17,624 nt of DNA from Coriobacteriaceae bacterium (GCA_902363875.1 CABJBO010000035.1:1-17624), one strand, 5' to 3'; positions 1 through 9,232 are shown, counted from the first letter of the stretch. Numbers and translations are program-made. The notes: generated by a model not told the origin, from the letters alone.

Positions 1-74
1 ACTTGCAGCGACGGACCTCGGGACGCTCTTACACCACGTCTGCGCGCGCCACCTCGGTTCGAGGCCACAGAACG

Positions 75-113
75 AAAAACGGGGGCACAGGATGAACCTG
101 CGCCCCCGTTTTT
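75..113 (-). terminator. Intrinsic terminator of the ABC exporter operon (possibly bidirectional)
   Basis: A 17-bp stem (75-91 with 97-113, one A/C mismatch) closes a 5-base loop. The arms begin AAAAACGGGGG and end CCCCCGTTTTT, so a transcript from either strand has a GC-rich stem followed by a U run. It lies 28 bases past the stop of the last minus-strand ABC gene, which fits termination of that operon. Bases 1-74 show no gene I can support. Confidence 0.85.
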
Positions 114-140
114 GGGTATTGCGGTTGTTTGCCGCCGAAT

Positions 141-1997
141 TTACGCCGCTTCGTCGAACTGCGAGTTGTACAGGTCGGCGTAGAAGCCGCCCTGGGCGAG
201 CAACTCGTCGTGTGTGCCCTTCTCGACGATGTCGCCGTCGCGAATCACCAAGATTACGTCGGCGTTGCGGATCGTGGACAGGCGATGCGCGATGACAAAG
301 CTCGTGCGGCCCTGCATCAGCGCATCCATGGCGCGTTGGATGAGCTCCTCGGTTCGGGTGTCCACGTTAGAGGTCGCCTCGTCCAGAATCAGCGCCGGGC
401 GGTCGGCCAAAATGGCGCGGGCAATAGTCACGAGCTGGCGTTGGCCCTGCGACAGGTTAGTGCCTTCCTCGTTGATCATAAAGTCGTAGCCGCCTGCGAG
501 CGTATGGATAAAGTGATCGCAGCGTGCGGCGCGTGCAGCGGCCTCGACCTCGGCATCGCTTGCATCGGGGCGTCCGTAGCGGATGTTCTCGCGGATGGTG
601 CCGTTAAACAGCCAGGTATCCTGCAGCACCATGGCAAACTCGCCGCGAAGTGCCGCGCGGTCCCAGTCGCGCACGTCGATGCCCTCGACACGCAGCGAAC
701 CGCCGTCCACGTCATAGAAGCGCTGAAGCAGCTTGATGAGCGTGGTCTTGCCGGCGCCGGTAGGGCCGACGATGGCGATGGTCTGACCGGGCTCGGCCTC
801 GCAGCTAAAGTCGTGGATGATGGTCTTGTCCGGCGTGTAGCCAAACTTGACATGCTCAAACTCCACGTGGCCGGGGCGCTTCTCGGGGATCTGCGCGTCG
901 GCCTTCTGCTCCTCCTCGGGCGCGGCCAGGAACTCAAACACGCGCTCGGTGGCGGCGGCCATCGACTGCATCGTGTTGCTCACGTTGCCCAGCTGCTGCA
1001 CGGGCTGCGTAAAGTTGCGAACGTACTGGATAAAGCTCTGAATATCGCCAGGCGTGGCATTGCCGGTCAGCGCGAGCTGCGCGCCCACCACGACGACGCC
1101 CACGTAGCCCATGTTGCCCACCAAGCTCATAAGCGGCATCATCAGGCCCGACAGGAACTGCGAGCGCCAACCGCTAATAAAGAGGCGGTCGTTTTGGCGG
1201 TCGAACTCCTCGATCGAGGCCTCGGCGCGGTCGAACACCTGAATGACGTTCTGGCCGGCAAAATCCTCCTCGATAATGCCGTTGACGGTGCCCAGAACCT
1301 GCTGCTGCTCGCGGAAGTACGGCTGTGAGAAGCGAATCATCACCATCAAGATAATCGCGGCTGCCGGCAGCGTGAGCACGGTGACGCCGGTAAGTGGCAG
1401 GCTGATCGATAGCATCATGACGAGCACGCCGATAATCTGCGTCACTGACGTGATGAGCTGCGTCACGGACTGGTTGAGGCTCTGACCCAGCGTATCGACG
1501 TCGTTGGTGATGCGGCTGAGCACGTCGCCCTTGCTGTGGCCGTTGAAGTAGCTCATCGGCACGACGGCGATCTTGGCGGCGATTTCCTTGCGCATACGGT
1601 AACAAATCTTTTGCGTGACGCCGGTCATAAGCCAGCCTTGGATGAGGCTGCAGACAGAGCTTGCCAGATACAGGCAGAGCAAAAAGCCGAGCGTCTTGGC
1701 GATCCAGGCAAAGTCGACATCGCCGGTACCGTTGACCTTGGCAACCAGGCCCTCGAACAGCTTGGTCGTAACCTGGCCAAGTACCTTTGGCCCCACAATG
1801 TTAAAGATGACCGAGCACACGGCAAAAGCGACGGCGGCAAACACGGCAATCTTGTGCTGGCCGATATAGCCGAGCAGCTGCCTCATGGTGCCCTTAAAGT
1901 CCTTGGCCTTTTCGCCGCGACGCATGCCGCCCATGCGGCCCATGGGACCACGCTGGCGGGTGGGCTTGGGAATCTGAGTCTTGGTCTCGTCTGCCAT
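141..1997 (-). CDS. ABC exporter half-transporter with the catalytic-Glu nucleotide-binding domain
   Basis: A 618-residue type IV ABC exporter subunit with an N-terminal six-helix membrane domain (about 45-340) and a C-terminal ATPase. It has Walker A GPTGAGKTT (411-419), signature LSQGQ (515-519, Gln for the usual first Gly), Walker B ALILDE with catalytic Glu540, and switch His571. The N-terminus is a short Met/Gly/Arg-rich cytosolic tail. The ATG overlaps the upstream partner's stop by one base (TAATG), so translation is coupled. In known heterodimeric exporters (LmrCD, BmrCD, TM287/288), one ATP site is built from the intact Walker motifs of one subunit and the intact signature of the other; this protein supplies the Walker half. 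Export of drugs or peptides is the family expectation; the substrate cannot be read from the sequence. Confidence 0.93.
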   Translation of the reverse strand: MADETKTQIPKPTRQRGPMGRMGGMRRGEKAKDFKGTMRQLLGYIGQHKIAVFAAVAFAVCSVIFNIVGPKVLGQVTTKLFEGLVAKVNGTGDVDFAWIAKTLGFLLCLYLASSVCSLIQGWLMTGVTQKICYRMRKEIAAKIAVVPMSYFNGHSKGDVLSRITNDVDTLGQSLNQSVTQLITSVTQIIGVLVMMLSISLPLTGVTVLTLPAAAIILMVMIRFSQPYFREQQQVLGTVNGIIEEDFAGQNVIQVFDRAEASIEEFDRQNDRLFISGWRSQFLSGLMMPLMSLVGNMGYVGVVVVGAQLALTGNATPGDIQSFIQYVRNFTQPVQQLGNVSNTMQSMAAATERVFEFLAAPEEEQKADAQIPEKRPGHVEFEHVKFGYTPDKTIIHDFSCEAEPGQTIAIVGPTGAGKTTLIKLLQRFYDVDGGSLRVEGIDVRDWDRAALRGEFAMVLQDTWLFNGTIRENIRYGRPDASDAEVEAAARAARCDHFIHTLAGGYDFMINEEGTNLSQGQRQLVTIARAILADRPALILDEATSNVDTRTEELIQRAMDALMQGRTSFVIAHRLSTIRNADVILVIRDGDIVEKGTHDELLAQGGFYADLYNSQFDEAA

Positions 1998-4363
1998 TAG
2001 CGCTCGCCTCCTTCCATGACGGCTGCAATTTCTTCTTGGGTAAGCCCCAGCTCCTCGGCGGAAAGCTGCGACTGTGCGATCTCCAGGTACGCCGGGCAGT
2101 TGTGCAGCAGCTCCTCGTGCGTGCCGGTGCCCACCACGTGGCCGTCGTCGAGCACGATGATCTGGTCGGCATGCATGATGGTCGCGATGCGCTGGGCCAC
2201 GACCACGAGCGCCGCGTCGGTGACGTTTTTGGCCAGTTCCTCGCGCAGGCGCGCGTCGGTCTTGTAGTCGAGGGCGCTAAACGAGTCATCGAACACCACA
2301 ACCTCGGGCTTTTTGGCCAATGCGCGGGCGATGGCCAAGCGCTGGCGCTGACCGCCCGAGACATTGGAGCCGCCCTGGCTGATGGGGGAGTCGTAGCCGT
2401 CCTCGCGCTCGGCGATAAAGTCCTCGGCTTGGGCGATGCGCGCGGCCCGGTGCATGTCCTCGTCGCTCACCATGTCGCCGGCAAACTTGAGGTTGCTCTC
2501 AACGGTGCCCGAGAATAGACGACCCTGCTGCGGGATGTAACCAATGCGGCGGCGCAGCTCGGAAAGGGTCATGTCACGCACGTCGATGCCGTCGAGCGAA
2601 ATGCTGCCGCCCGTGACGTCGTACAGGCGCGGAATCAGCTGCACGAGCGTGGACTTGCCCGAGCCCGTGGAGCCGATGATGCCGAGCATCTGACCGGCGT
2701 GCGTGGTGAAGTTCACGCCGCTAATGACATCGGCGCGGGCATCGGGATACTGGAAGCTCACGTCGCGGAAAGTGAGCTCACCGTGCGGCGCGCTGGCCGC
2801 GGGCAGTTTGGGCGAGGCGGGGTCGTTGATGCTCGTGGGGCAAGTGATGACCTCTTCCACGCGCTCGGCTGCGACCTCGGCACGGGGCAGGATAACCGAA
2901 ACCATGGTGAGGATCATAAACGCCATGACGATCTGCATGGTATAGGAGATAAACGCCATCATGTTGCCGACCTGCATCACGCCGTCGGACACACCCTGTG
3001 CGCCAAACCAGACGATAAGCACGGTGATGCAGTTCATGACGAGCATCATGAGCGGCATCATAAAGCTCATAGCTCGGTTGGTGTAGAGCTGCGTGGTCAT
3101 CAGATCGAGCGATGCCTTGTCAAAACGCTCGAGCTCATGCTCCTCGCGGTTGAACGAGCGGATGGGCATAAGACCGTCGAGCAGCTCGCGGGCGGTGAGG
3201 TTCACGCGGTCCACAAAGCTCTGCATCTTTTTGAACTTGGGCATGGTAAGGCCCATGAGCACGCCGACGACGGCCGAGACCGCGATGATGGCCACGGCGA
3301 TGGTCCACTCCAGGCCGGTGTGGTTGGCCAGGACGCGCATGACCGCGACAACACCCATGACAGGCGCCATGAGGCACATGCGGATAAACAGAGTTGCTGC
3401 CATCTGGATCTGCTGAATGTCGTTGGTGCAGCGGGTGATGAGCGAGGCCTGGCTAAACTTGCCCACCTCGGCCGGCGAAAAGTGCATGACCTTGTTGAAG
3501 GTCTCGCGGCGCAGGTCGCGGGCGATGGAACAGGCGGTGCGCGAAGCCACGGCGCCGGTCAGGATGGTGGCGACGAGCGACACCAGGCACAGGCCAAACA
3601 TCGTGGTGGCCATGCGGCCCAGGTAGGCGTTCTGTACGTCGGCGGGGTCGATGCCCTGCGCCTTGTACTCGTCCTGCACGTAGGTCACGGCGCGCTGTGT
3701 AACGATGGAACCCGACATGGAGCCCATTTTGTCCGCCATCTCGTTGGCACCTTCGACGAGCTTGCCCTGATCAATCAGGCCACCTTCAATGCCAAGACGC
3801 AGGCTCTTCATGGTGATCTTGCCGCCGTCGGCATCAATCTGCTTTTGCATGTTCTGCGCCGCTGCGGCTTTCTGCTGCATATCGGCGAGTTGCTCGGGCG
3901 TCATCGCCGCCATCTGCTCGGGGGTGGGCATGGCCTGGGCGGCGCTGTTGCCTTTTTCGTTGGACGTGCCCATCATGTCGCCCATGGAGCTGGCGTCGAT
4001 GCCCTGGCTGAGCGAAAGGACGACGGTCTCGGGCAGGCTCATGATGTCGGCAATCTTGCCGCCGTCGGCGCGCTCCTCCTCGGTGCCCTTGTACGTTCGA
4101 ATGCCGTTGTTGTCCGCCTTGCTAAACACGGCATCCACAGCTTTGGCGTCCTTGGCGCCCATAAAGAGCTCGAGGTCATCGAGCGATTCGGCGCGAATGG
4201 TGTCGGGCACGGGCGAGGCGATGCCGCCTTGCTGCACGCCCACATCGACGATGTCACTCATATACGTAGGCAGCGCTAGGTCGGCGTTGCAGCTGATTAC
4301 GATAAGTACGATAGCCGTGAGCAGCGCCAGGACATGCTTTTTAAAGAGCTTGAGAATCCTCAC
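1997..4363 (-). CDS. ABC exporter half-transporter with degenerate ATP site and large extracellular insert
   Basis: A 788-residue partner subunit, about 180 residues longer than typical half-exporters. The excess lies between the first helix (about 9-35) and the second (about 251-275), giving an extracytoplasmic domain of roughly 210 residues. That domain has a Met/Gln/Ala-rich stretch near 143-173. The ATPase has Walker A GSTGSGKST (564-572), signature VSGGQ (668-672), Asp693 where the catalytic Glu should be, and Gln724 where the switch His should be. This is the degenerate-site pattern of heterodimeric exporters such as BmrD or TM287, and BmrD also has an extracellular cap. The start is GTG at 4363: its GTGA overlaps the regulator's stop, an AAGGAG lies upstream, and a hydrophobic helix begins at once. 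A longer in-frame opening to 4636 only runs antisense-like through the regulator's reading frame. Confidence 0.9.
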   Translation of the reverse strand: MRILKLFKKHVLALLTAIVLIVISCNADLALPTYMSDIVDVGVQQGGIASPVPDTIRAESLDDLELFMGAKDAKAVDAVFSKADNNGIRTYKGTEEERADGGKIADIMSLPETVVLSLSQGIDASSMGDMMGTSNEKGNSAAQAMPTPEQMAAMTPEQLADMQQKAAAAQNMQKQIDADGGKITMKSLRLGIEGGLIDQGKLVEGANEMADKMGSMSGSIVTQRAVTYVQDEYKAQGIDPADVQNAYLGRMATTMFGLCLVSLVATILTGAVASRTACSIARDLRRETFNKVMHFSPAEVGKFSQASLITRCTNDIQQIQMAATLFIRMCLMAPVMGVVAVMRVLANHTGLEWTIAVAIIAVSAVVGVLMGLTMPKFKKMQSFVDRVNLTARELLDGLMPIRSFNREEHELERFDKASLDLMTTQLYTNRAMSFMMPLMMLVMNCITVLIVWFGAQGVSDGVMQVGNMMAFISYTMQIVMAFMILTMVSVILPRAEVAAERVEEVITCPTSINDPASPKLPAASAPHGELTFRDVSFQYPDARADVISGVNFTTHAGQMLGIIGSTGSGKSTLVQLIPRLYDVTGGSISLDGIDVRDMTLSELRRRIGYIPQQGRLFSGTVESNLKFAGDMVSDEDMHRAARIAQAEDFIAEREDGYDSPISQGGSNVSGGQRQRLAIARALAKKPEVVVFDDSFSALDYKTDARLREELAKNVTDAALVVVAQRIATIMHADQIIVLDDGHVVGTGTHEELLHNCPAYLEIAQSQLSAEELGLTQEEIAAVMEGGER

Positions 4364-4809
4364 TCGGCATCTCTCCTTTCGTGATTGCGATCGATAATTT
4401 CGTTGGCTCGCCTTAGAAGGCGCACCATCTCTTGGGTATCCGTTTCGCCGAGCTGCTCGAGAAAGGCCGCGGTGCGGTCCTCGAATTCCCGACGTTTGAT
4501 TTCGAGGTCTTGTCGGCCTTTGTCGGTCACCGTGACGTGTACGCGACGACGGTCGGTTTTTGAGTGCTCGCGCTCGATCCAGCCCTTGCCCTCGAGGGCG
4601 CGCAGGATGTTGGCGATGCGGGCGCTCGAGACCCAAGCGCGATCGGCGAGTTCGCTCGGCGTAAGCGAACCGCCGGCGAGCATGAGAGCGCGCATGACAG
4701 CCATCTCGCCGCCGAGAGCTTTGTCCGCAAAGCGCGAAATGCGCTGATGCATGCTGCCAAACTCAGTTAAGAGCTGACGCCCAAGCTCATGGAAATCGGT
4801 ATCTTCCAC
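4360..4809 (-). CDS. MarR-family transcriptional regulator
   Basis: A 149-residue winged-helix regulator, the usual MarR length. The recognition-helix region is about 61-76 (SSARIANILRALEGKG), followed by the wing with the family motif DRRRVHVTVTDKG (86-98). The flanking helices would form the dimer interface. It starts at GTG 4809 (Val-Glu-Asp-Thr) behind a weak AGGGG. It is the first gene of a three-gene unit; the exporter's GTG overlaps its TGA. A MarR gene heading an exporter operon usually represses that operon and is relieved by an exported toxic ligand; this role is inferred. No convincing operator palindrome was found just upstream. Confidence 0.9.
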   Translation of the reverse strand: MEDTDFHELGRQLLTEFGSMHQRISRFADKALGGEMAVMRALMLAGGSLTPSELADRAWVSSARIANILRALEGKGWIEREHSKTDRRRVHVTVTDKGRQDLEIKRREFEDRTAAFLEQLGETDTQEMVRLLRRANEIIDRNHERRDAE

Positions 4810-4976
4810 CGAAAACCCCTAACACTAGAAACTATTTTTGGTGAAAGATGATACCCCTGTATGCACACCTTATGCGGTAGATTTTGGGACATGCCTAGAA
4901 AACTCTCCGTACACCGTCGGTACCAGCAAAGTTGGGGGCAGATCGTTAGACATGTCCTAAAGCCTACTCAGAGGCA

Positions 4977-5015
4977 CTTTACTCTGCTAAAGCTGGCATA
5001 ACAGCTAGAGTGAAG
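4977..5015 (+). other. Imperfect stem-loop in the pflB upstream region
   Basis: Bases 4977-4985 pair with 5007-5015 (9 bp, one wobble). After a 5-base bulge on the left, AGCTG (4991-4995) pairs with CAGCT (5002-5006) around a 6-base loop. No U run follows. A TATAAA lies just downstream at 5020-5025, so this could be DNA-level dyad symmetry at a promoter rather than an RNA fold. Function unknown. Confidence 0.35.
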
Positions 5016-5054
5016 GACGTATAAAGGCAAGGGGAAATATCAAGCGAATCGGTG

Positions 5055-5064
5055 AACGGTAGCT
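5055..5064 (+). promoter_or_regulatory. AACGGTAGC element upstream of the pflB promoter candidate
   Basis: AACGGTAGCT occurs here, about 50 bases before the best -10 candidate of pflB. The same ten bases recur, on the other strand, upstream of degV-pflA at 13724-13732, with a further AAACGGTAGC copy at 13704-13713. This is a possible binding site for a regulator common to PFL body and activase; assignment is by shared sequence only. Confidence 0.3.
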
Positions 5065-5107
5065 GATGGTGGGAGCGTTTCCTGCGGATTTGTTAAAAAC
5101 AACCTTA

Positions 5108-5116
5108 TGGTATAAA
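5108..5116 (+). promoter_or_regulatory. Candidate pflB promoter (extended -10)
   Basis: TGGTATAAA matches the extended -10 form TGnTATAAT well. A TTGTTA at 5090-5095 is a poor -35 with a 15-base spacer, tolerable for extended -10 promoters. It would give a leader of about 220 bases before pflB. A second TATAAA at 5020-5025 is an alternative. Confidence 0.35.
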
Positions 5117-5346
5117 AAAAGAAACATATAACAGCCCTGATGAAGGGGGTGGCTATGTTATCCTTCTCAAACGGGTGAAATCTTGGGTTTTGGGTTGCAG
5201 TTCCAAGGTGGACAAACGTTTTTCCCTGTACCAACGTGTGGTGAAGAACGGAAGAAGCCGGTAGTGCAAGCCGATAATTCAAGAATTCAATAAGCAGCGG
5301 TGTGAGAGAGCGCCGCATTACACGTAACTAGGAGCGTGGTTACACA

Positions 5347-7398
<2,052 letters not shown>

Positions 7399-7399
7399 C

Positions 7400-7424
7400 T
7401 ATTGTTAGTGCTATACTAACAATA
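7400..7424 (+). promoter_or_regulatory. Perfect palindrome with embedded extended -10 between pflB and its radical-domain gene
   Basis: ATTGTTAGT (7401-7409) is the exact reverse complement of ACTAACAAT (7415-7423) around GCTAT, and the T/A pair at 7400/7424 extends it to 10 bp. The centre reads TGCTATACT (7409-7417), a full extended -10 motif. It starts two bases after the pflB stop. Two readings are possible: an operator-covered promoter giving the small gene its own control, or an mRNA stem protecting the pflB 3' end. No U run follows, so it is not a standard terminator. Confidence 0.5.
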
Positions 7425-7440
7425 ACGATTACTGATTAGC

Positions 7441-7460
7441 GCGCCGGTTTCGGCCGGCGC
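7441..7460 (+). other. GC-rich hairpin upstream of the radical-domain gene
   Basis: GCGCCGG (7441-7447) pairs perfectly with CCGGCGC (7454-7460) over a TTTCGG loop. It ends 10 bases before the AAGGAGA ribosome-binding site of the next gene. It could stabilise the 5' end of a shorter transcript or insulate the ribosome-binding site from upstream structure. Confidence 0.5.
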
Positions 7461-7483
7461 CTATCAATCGAAGGAGACACATT

Positions 7484-7735
7484 ATGAAGGTTTCTGAAGT
7501 TTCCGAGACTCAGGCCGATAACCTGGTCCACATGCTCGACGCTTACGCCGAGAAGGGTGGCCACCACCTGAACATCAACGTCTTCAACCGTGAGACGCTG
7601 CTCGACGCTCAGGCTCACCCCGAGAAGTACCCGCAGCTGACCATTCGCGTTTCCGGCTACGCCGTGAACTTCCACACGCTTACCAAGGAGCAGCAGGACG
7701 AGGTCATTTCGCGCACCTTCCACAACAAGTTCTAA
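7484..7735 (+). CDS. grcA: Separate glycyl-radical domain of pyruvate formate-lyase (GrcA-like)
   Basis: An 83-residue protein equal to the C-terminal radical domain of [38 protein letters not shown] and [14 protein letters not shown] match E. coli PflB 's last 70 or so residues. The radical glycine is Gly58. ATG 7484 follows a strong AAGGAGA. E. coli GrcA/YfiD is a spare part that repairs oxygen-cut PFL, but here the upstream body has no radical domain at all, so this protein should be an obligate subunit for activity. It carries a short new N-terminus ([10 protein letters not shown]) and lacks about five residues found in E. coli before GGxxLNVN. It is 85 bases past pflB and probably both co-transcribed and separately expressed. 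It is the expected target of the activase at 14951. Confidence 0.93.
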   Translation: MKVSEVSETQADNLVHMLDAYAEKGGHHLNINVFNRETLLDAQAHPEKYPQLTIRVSGYAVNFHTLTKEQQDEVISRTFHNKF

Positions 7736-7911
7736 AGGGGTTTAACTCCCGCAGGATCGCCGGGGCTGTTTGGGCTACCTCCCAAAACGTCCTCGGACAT
7801 GCAAGAAGCCCTCGCTGCGCACTTCGTGCGGCGAGGGCTTCTTGCGTCCTGCGGAATATTTTGGGAGGTAGCCCAAACAGCCCCGGCGGGGTCCTGTGTA
7901 GTCACCCTTTA
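7733..7911. repeat. Nested perfect inverted-repeat element after the PFL genes
   Basis: The 29-base arms 7759-7787 and 7859-7887 are exact reverse complements (left arm begins GCCGGGGCTGTTTGGG). They enclose 71 bases that hold a second hairpin (7801-7845). Outside, CAGGATC (7752-7758) nearly pairs with GGTCCTG (7889-7895), and TAAAGGG (7733-7739, including the grcA stop) pairs with CCCTTTA (7905-7911). The whole stretch could fold as one long rod. No transposase is present. It may be a REP/MITE-like palindromic element, a complex transcription barrier, or both. Confidence 0.8.
7801..7845 (+). terminator. Inner hairpin, probable terminator or 3' stabiliser of the PFL transcript
   Basis: GCAAGAAGCCCTCGC (7801-7815) pairs perfectly with 7831-7845. 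Past a TG bulge, CGCAC (7818-7822) pairs with GTGCG (7826-7830) over a TTC loop. The stem is very stable but is followed by GTCCTGCGG, not a U run, so termination would be non-canonical. It stands alone between the PFL unit and lacI. Confidence 0.5.
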
Positions 7912-7977
7912 GGCGGAACTCTCCTAATTATTTGGATGAGTCGTTTACTTACTTGTACTGTTACCGTCTTCCCACTG

Positions 7978-8017
7978 TTGTTGGGGTATGCTTTGTTCGT
8001 ATGTAAACGTATGACAT
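7978..8017 (+). promoter_or_regulatory. lacI promoter candidate with overlapping operator copy 1
   Basis: TTGTTG (7978-7983), a 16-base gap and TATGTA (8000-8005) form a plausible promoter. The operator-like ATGTAAACGTATGACAT (8001-8017) covers the -10 and likely start point. It shares AAACGnnTGACAT with three copies before the GH32 gene, so the repressor probably controls itself. The lacI ribosome-binding site GGGGAGG follows. Confidence 0.55.
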
Positions 8018-8037
8018 GTTGATGAGGGGAGGGTGCT

Positions 8038-9048
8038 ATGGCTCGCGAGGGTGCTCGTTCTAAGGATTCTGCTAAGCCTGGCATCAAGGAAGTTGCAGCG
8101 GTGGCGGGGGTTTCGCCTACTACGGTATCTCGCGTGCTTAATAATCGCGGCTATATTAGCCAAGAGACCCGCGATAAGGTCCATGCCGCGATGGAGCGTA
8201 TCAACTATACGCCCAACGATATCGCCCGTGCCATGCTCAACGGTCGCCTGAATCTAATCGGTATGATCGTTCCCTATGTCAGCAGCCCGTTTCATGCACA
8301 AGCGGTCCAAGCCGTTGAGCGTACCCTGGCCGAAAACGGTTTTAAGATGTTGCTGTGCAATAGCGCCAATCGACCTGATCTTGAGCGTTCTTATATCGAT
8401 ATGCTTCGGCGCAATATGGTTGATGGCGTCATCGTCAACTCGCTTAATATCGGTGCCGAGGCGTATGCCGAGATGGGCTTGAGTCTGGTTGGTATCGACT
8501 GCGACCTTGGCGAGGCCTCTGTTCAGATTGCGAGCGACAGCTATAGCATCGGCGAACTTGCCACGCGTCGCCTGATCGATGACGGGTGTTCGCGCATCTT
8601 GTGCCTGCGCAACAATAGCCGCATGCGTATGCCTGCCAATAAGCGTACCGATGCCTACCACGATGTTGTGGAGCAGGCCGGTTTGCCCGCGCTTGTCCGT
8701 GAGGTCGAGTTCGTTAAGTCCGACGACGAAAAGAGCGCGGTCGTTGCGAAGATCCTCGATGAGAACCCCGATATTGACGGCATCTTTGCGGGAGACGACA
8801 CGATGGCGGCCATCTGTCTCAACGTGATGAAGCAACGCGGCTTGAGCGCTCCGGACGATATTAAGGTCGTGGGCGCGGATGGTGCCCGCCGCACCATGAC
8901 GTTTATGCCTGACTTAACAACCGTACGCCAAGATATCGATCGCATCGGAGAGCTCGCGGCGCAATCCATCATCGCTCTTATTAACGGCGATAAGCCCGGA
9001 TCGAATATCAAACTCCCCGTTGAACTCATTGAGGGCAAAACCGCGTAG
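8038..9048 (+). CDS. LacI-family repressor of the sucrose cassette
   Basis: A 336-residue LacI/GalR repressor. The helix-turn-helix is at 16-35 (IKEVAAVAGVSPTTVSRVLN), the hinge motif YTPNDIARAMLNGR is at about 57-70, and a periplasmic-binding-like sugar domain follows with the usual LIGMIVP opening and FAGDDTMA near the C-terminal half. The start is ATG 8038 behind GGGGAGGG. Four matches to one 17-bp motif lie at its own promoter and at that of the next gene, making it the obvious local repressor. Its neighbours (GH32, sucrose-type PTS, ScrB) point to sucrose, sucrose-6-phosphate or fructose as inducer, as for ScrR; the ligand is inferred. Confidence 0.93.
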   Translation: MAREGARSKDSAKPGIKEVAAVAGVSPTTVSRVLNNRGYISQETRDKVHAAMERINYTPNDIARAMLNGRLNLIGMIVPYVSSPFHAQAVQAVERTLAENGFKMLLCNSANRPDLERSYIDMLRRNMVDGVIVNSLNIGAEAYAEMGLSLVGIDCDLGEASVQIASDSYSIGELATRRLIDDGCSRILCLRNNSRMRMPANKRTDAYHDVVEQAGLPALVREVEFVKSDDEKSAVVAKILDENPDIDGIFAGDDTMAAICLNVMKQRGLSAPDDIKVVGADGARRTMTFMPDLTTVRQDIDRIGELAAQSIIALINGDKPGSNIKLPVELIEGKTA

Positions 9049-9103
9049 TTCATCCCGTGCCAAAAGAATTCCTCAAACGCCTCTGATGACCGTTCGCCGG
9101 CAT

Positions 9104-9120
9104 ATGTCAACCGTTTGCCG
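9104..9120 (-). promoter_or_regulatory. Operator copy 2, inverted and upstream
   Basis: On the minus strand this reads CGGCAAACGGTTGACAT, sharing AAACGnTTGACAT with the tandem copies 31 bases downstream (start to start 47 bases from 9151). Its opposite direction and distance would suit a repressor tetramer or loop. A poorer match (CGGCGAACGGTCATCA) lies just before it near 9085-9100. Confidence 0.55.
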
Positions 9121-9150
9121 ACGACTGGAACTGCGAAAAGACGTATTGGT

Positions 9151-9189
9151 GTGAAAACGTTTGACATATGAAAACGATTGACATATCTT
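9151..9189 (+). promoter_or_regulatory. GH32/PTS operon promoter with tandem operators 3 and 4
   Basis: TTGACA (9161-9166), 17 bases and TATCTT (9184-9189) form a near-consensus promoter. Two abutting 17-base motifs cover it: GTGAAAACGTTTGACAT (9151-9167) and ATGAAAACGATTGACAT (9168-9184). One sits on the -35 and the other fills the spacer to the -10, so bound repressor would exclude polymerase. The AACGTT core is typical of LacI-family operators. Confidence 0.75.
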
Positions 9190-9232
9190 GCAGTTGTACC
9201 GAGTTAGTATCTTGCGGGAAAGGAAGTCTCGG

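Larger units (their letters stand above)
4810..5346. other. Divergent intergenic region between the exporter operon and pflB
   Basis: 537 bases without a supportable gene; the open frames here are short and lack ribosome-binding sites. It must hold the promoters of the minus-strand MarR operon and plus-strand pflB. Visible items are an imperfect hairpin at 4977-5015, an AACGGTAGCT element at 5055-5064, an extended -10 at 5108-5116, and a small hairpin 5297-5302/5311-5316 just before the pflB ribosome-binding site. A GGACATG/CATGTCC pair (4887-4893 and 4951-4957) is too far apart to interpret. I did not recognise a known riboswitch class. Confidence 0.6.

Noticed and set aside
50..68. GGTTCGAGG resembling a tRNA T-arm
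   Set aside because: No acceptor, D or anticodon arms fit around it; it is a small CCTCG/CGAGG hairpin.
2699..4279. 526-codon plus-strand open frame opposite the large ABC subunit
   Set aside because: His/Gly/Val-rich shadow typical of the complementary frame in this genome.
4364..4636. N-terminal extension of the 788-residue ABC subunit to 4636
   Set aside because: It would overlap the MarR gene by about 270 bases with an Arg-rich, non-protein-like sequence; GTG 4363 has a good ribosome-binding site and a coupled stop.
4810..5346. ZTP (pfl-motif) riboswitch before pflB
   Set aside because: This class is named for pfl genes, but I could not find its conserved GGGUCGUGU-like and CCGCUGGGCA-like segments.
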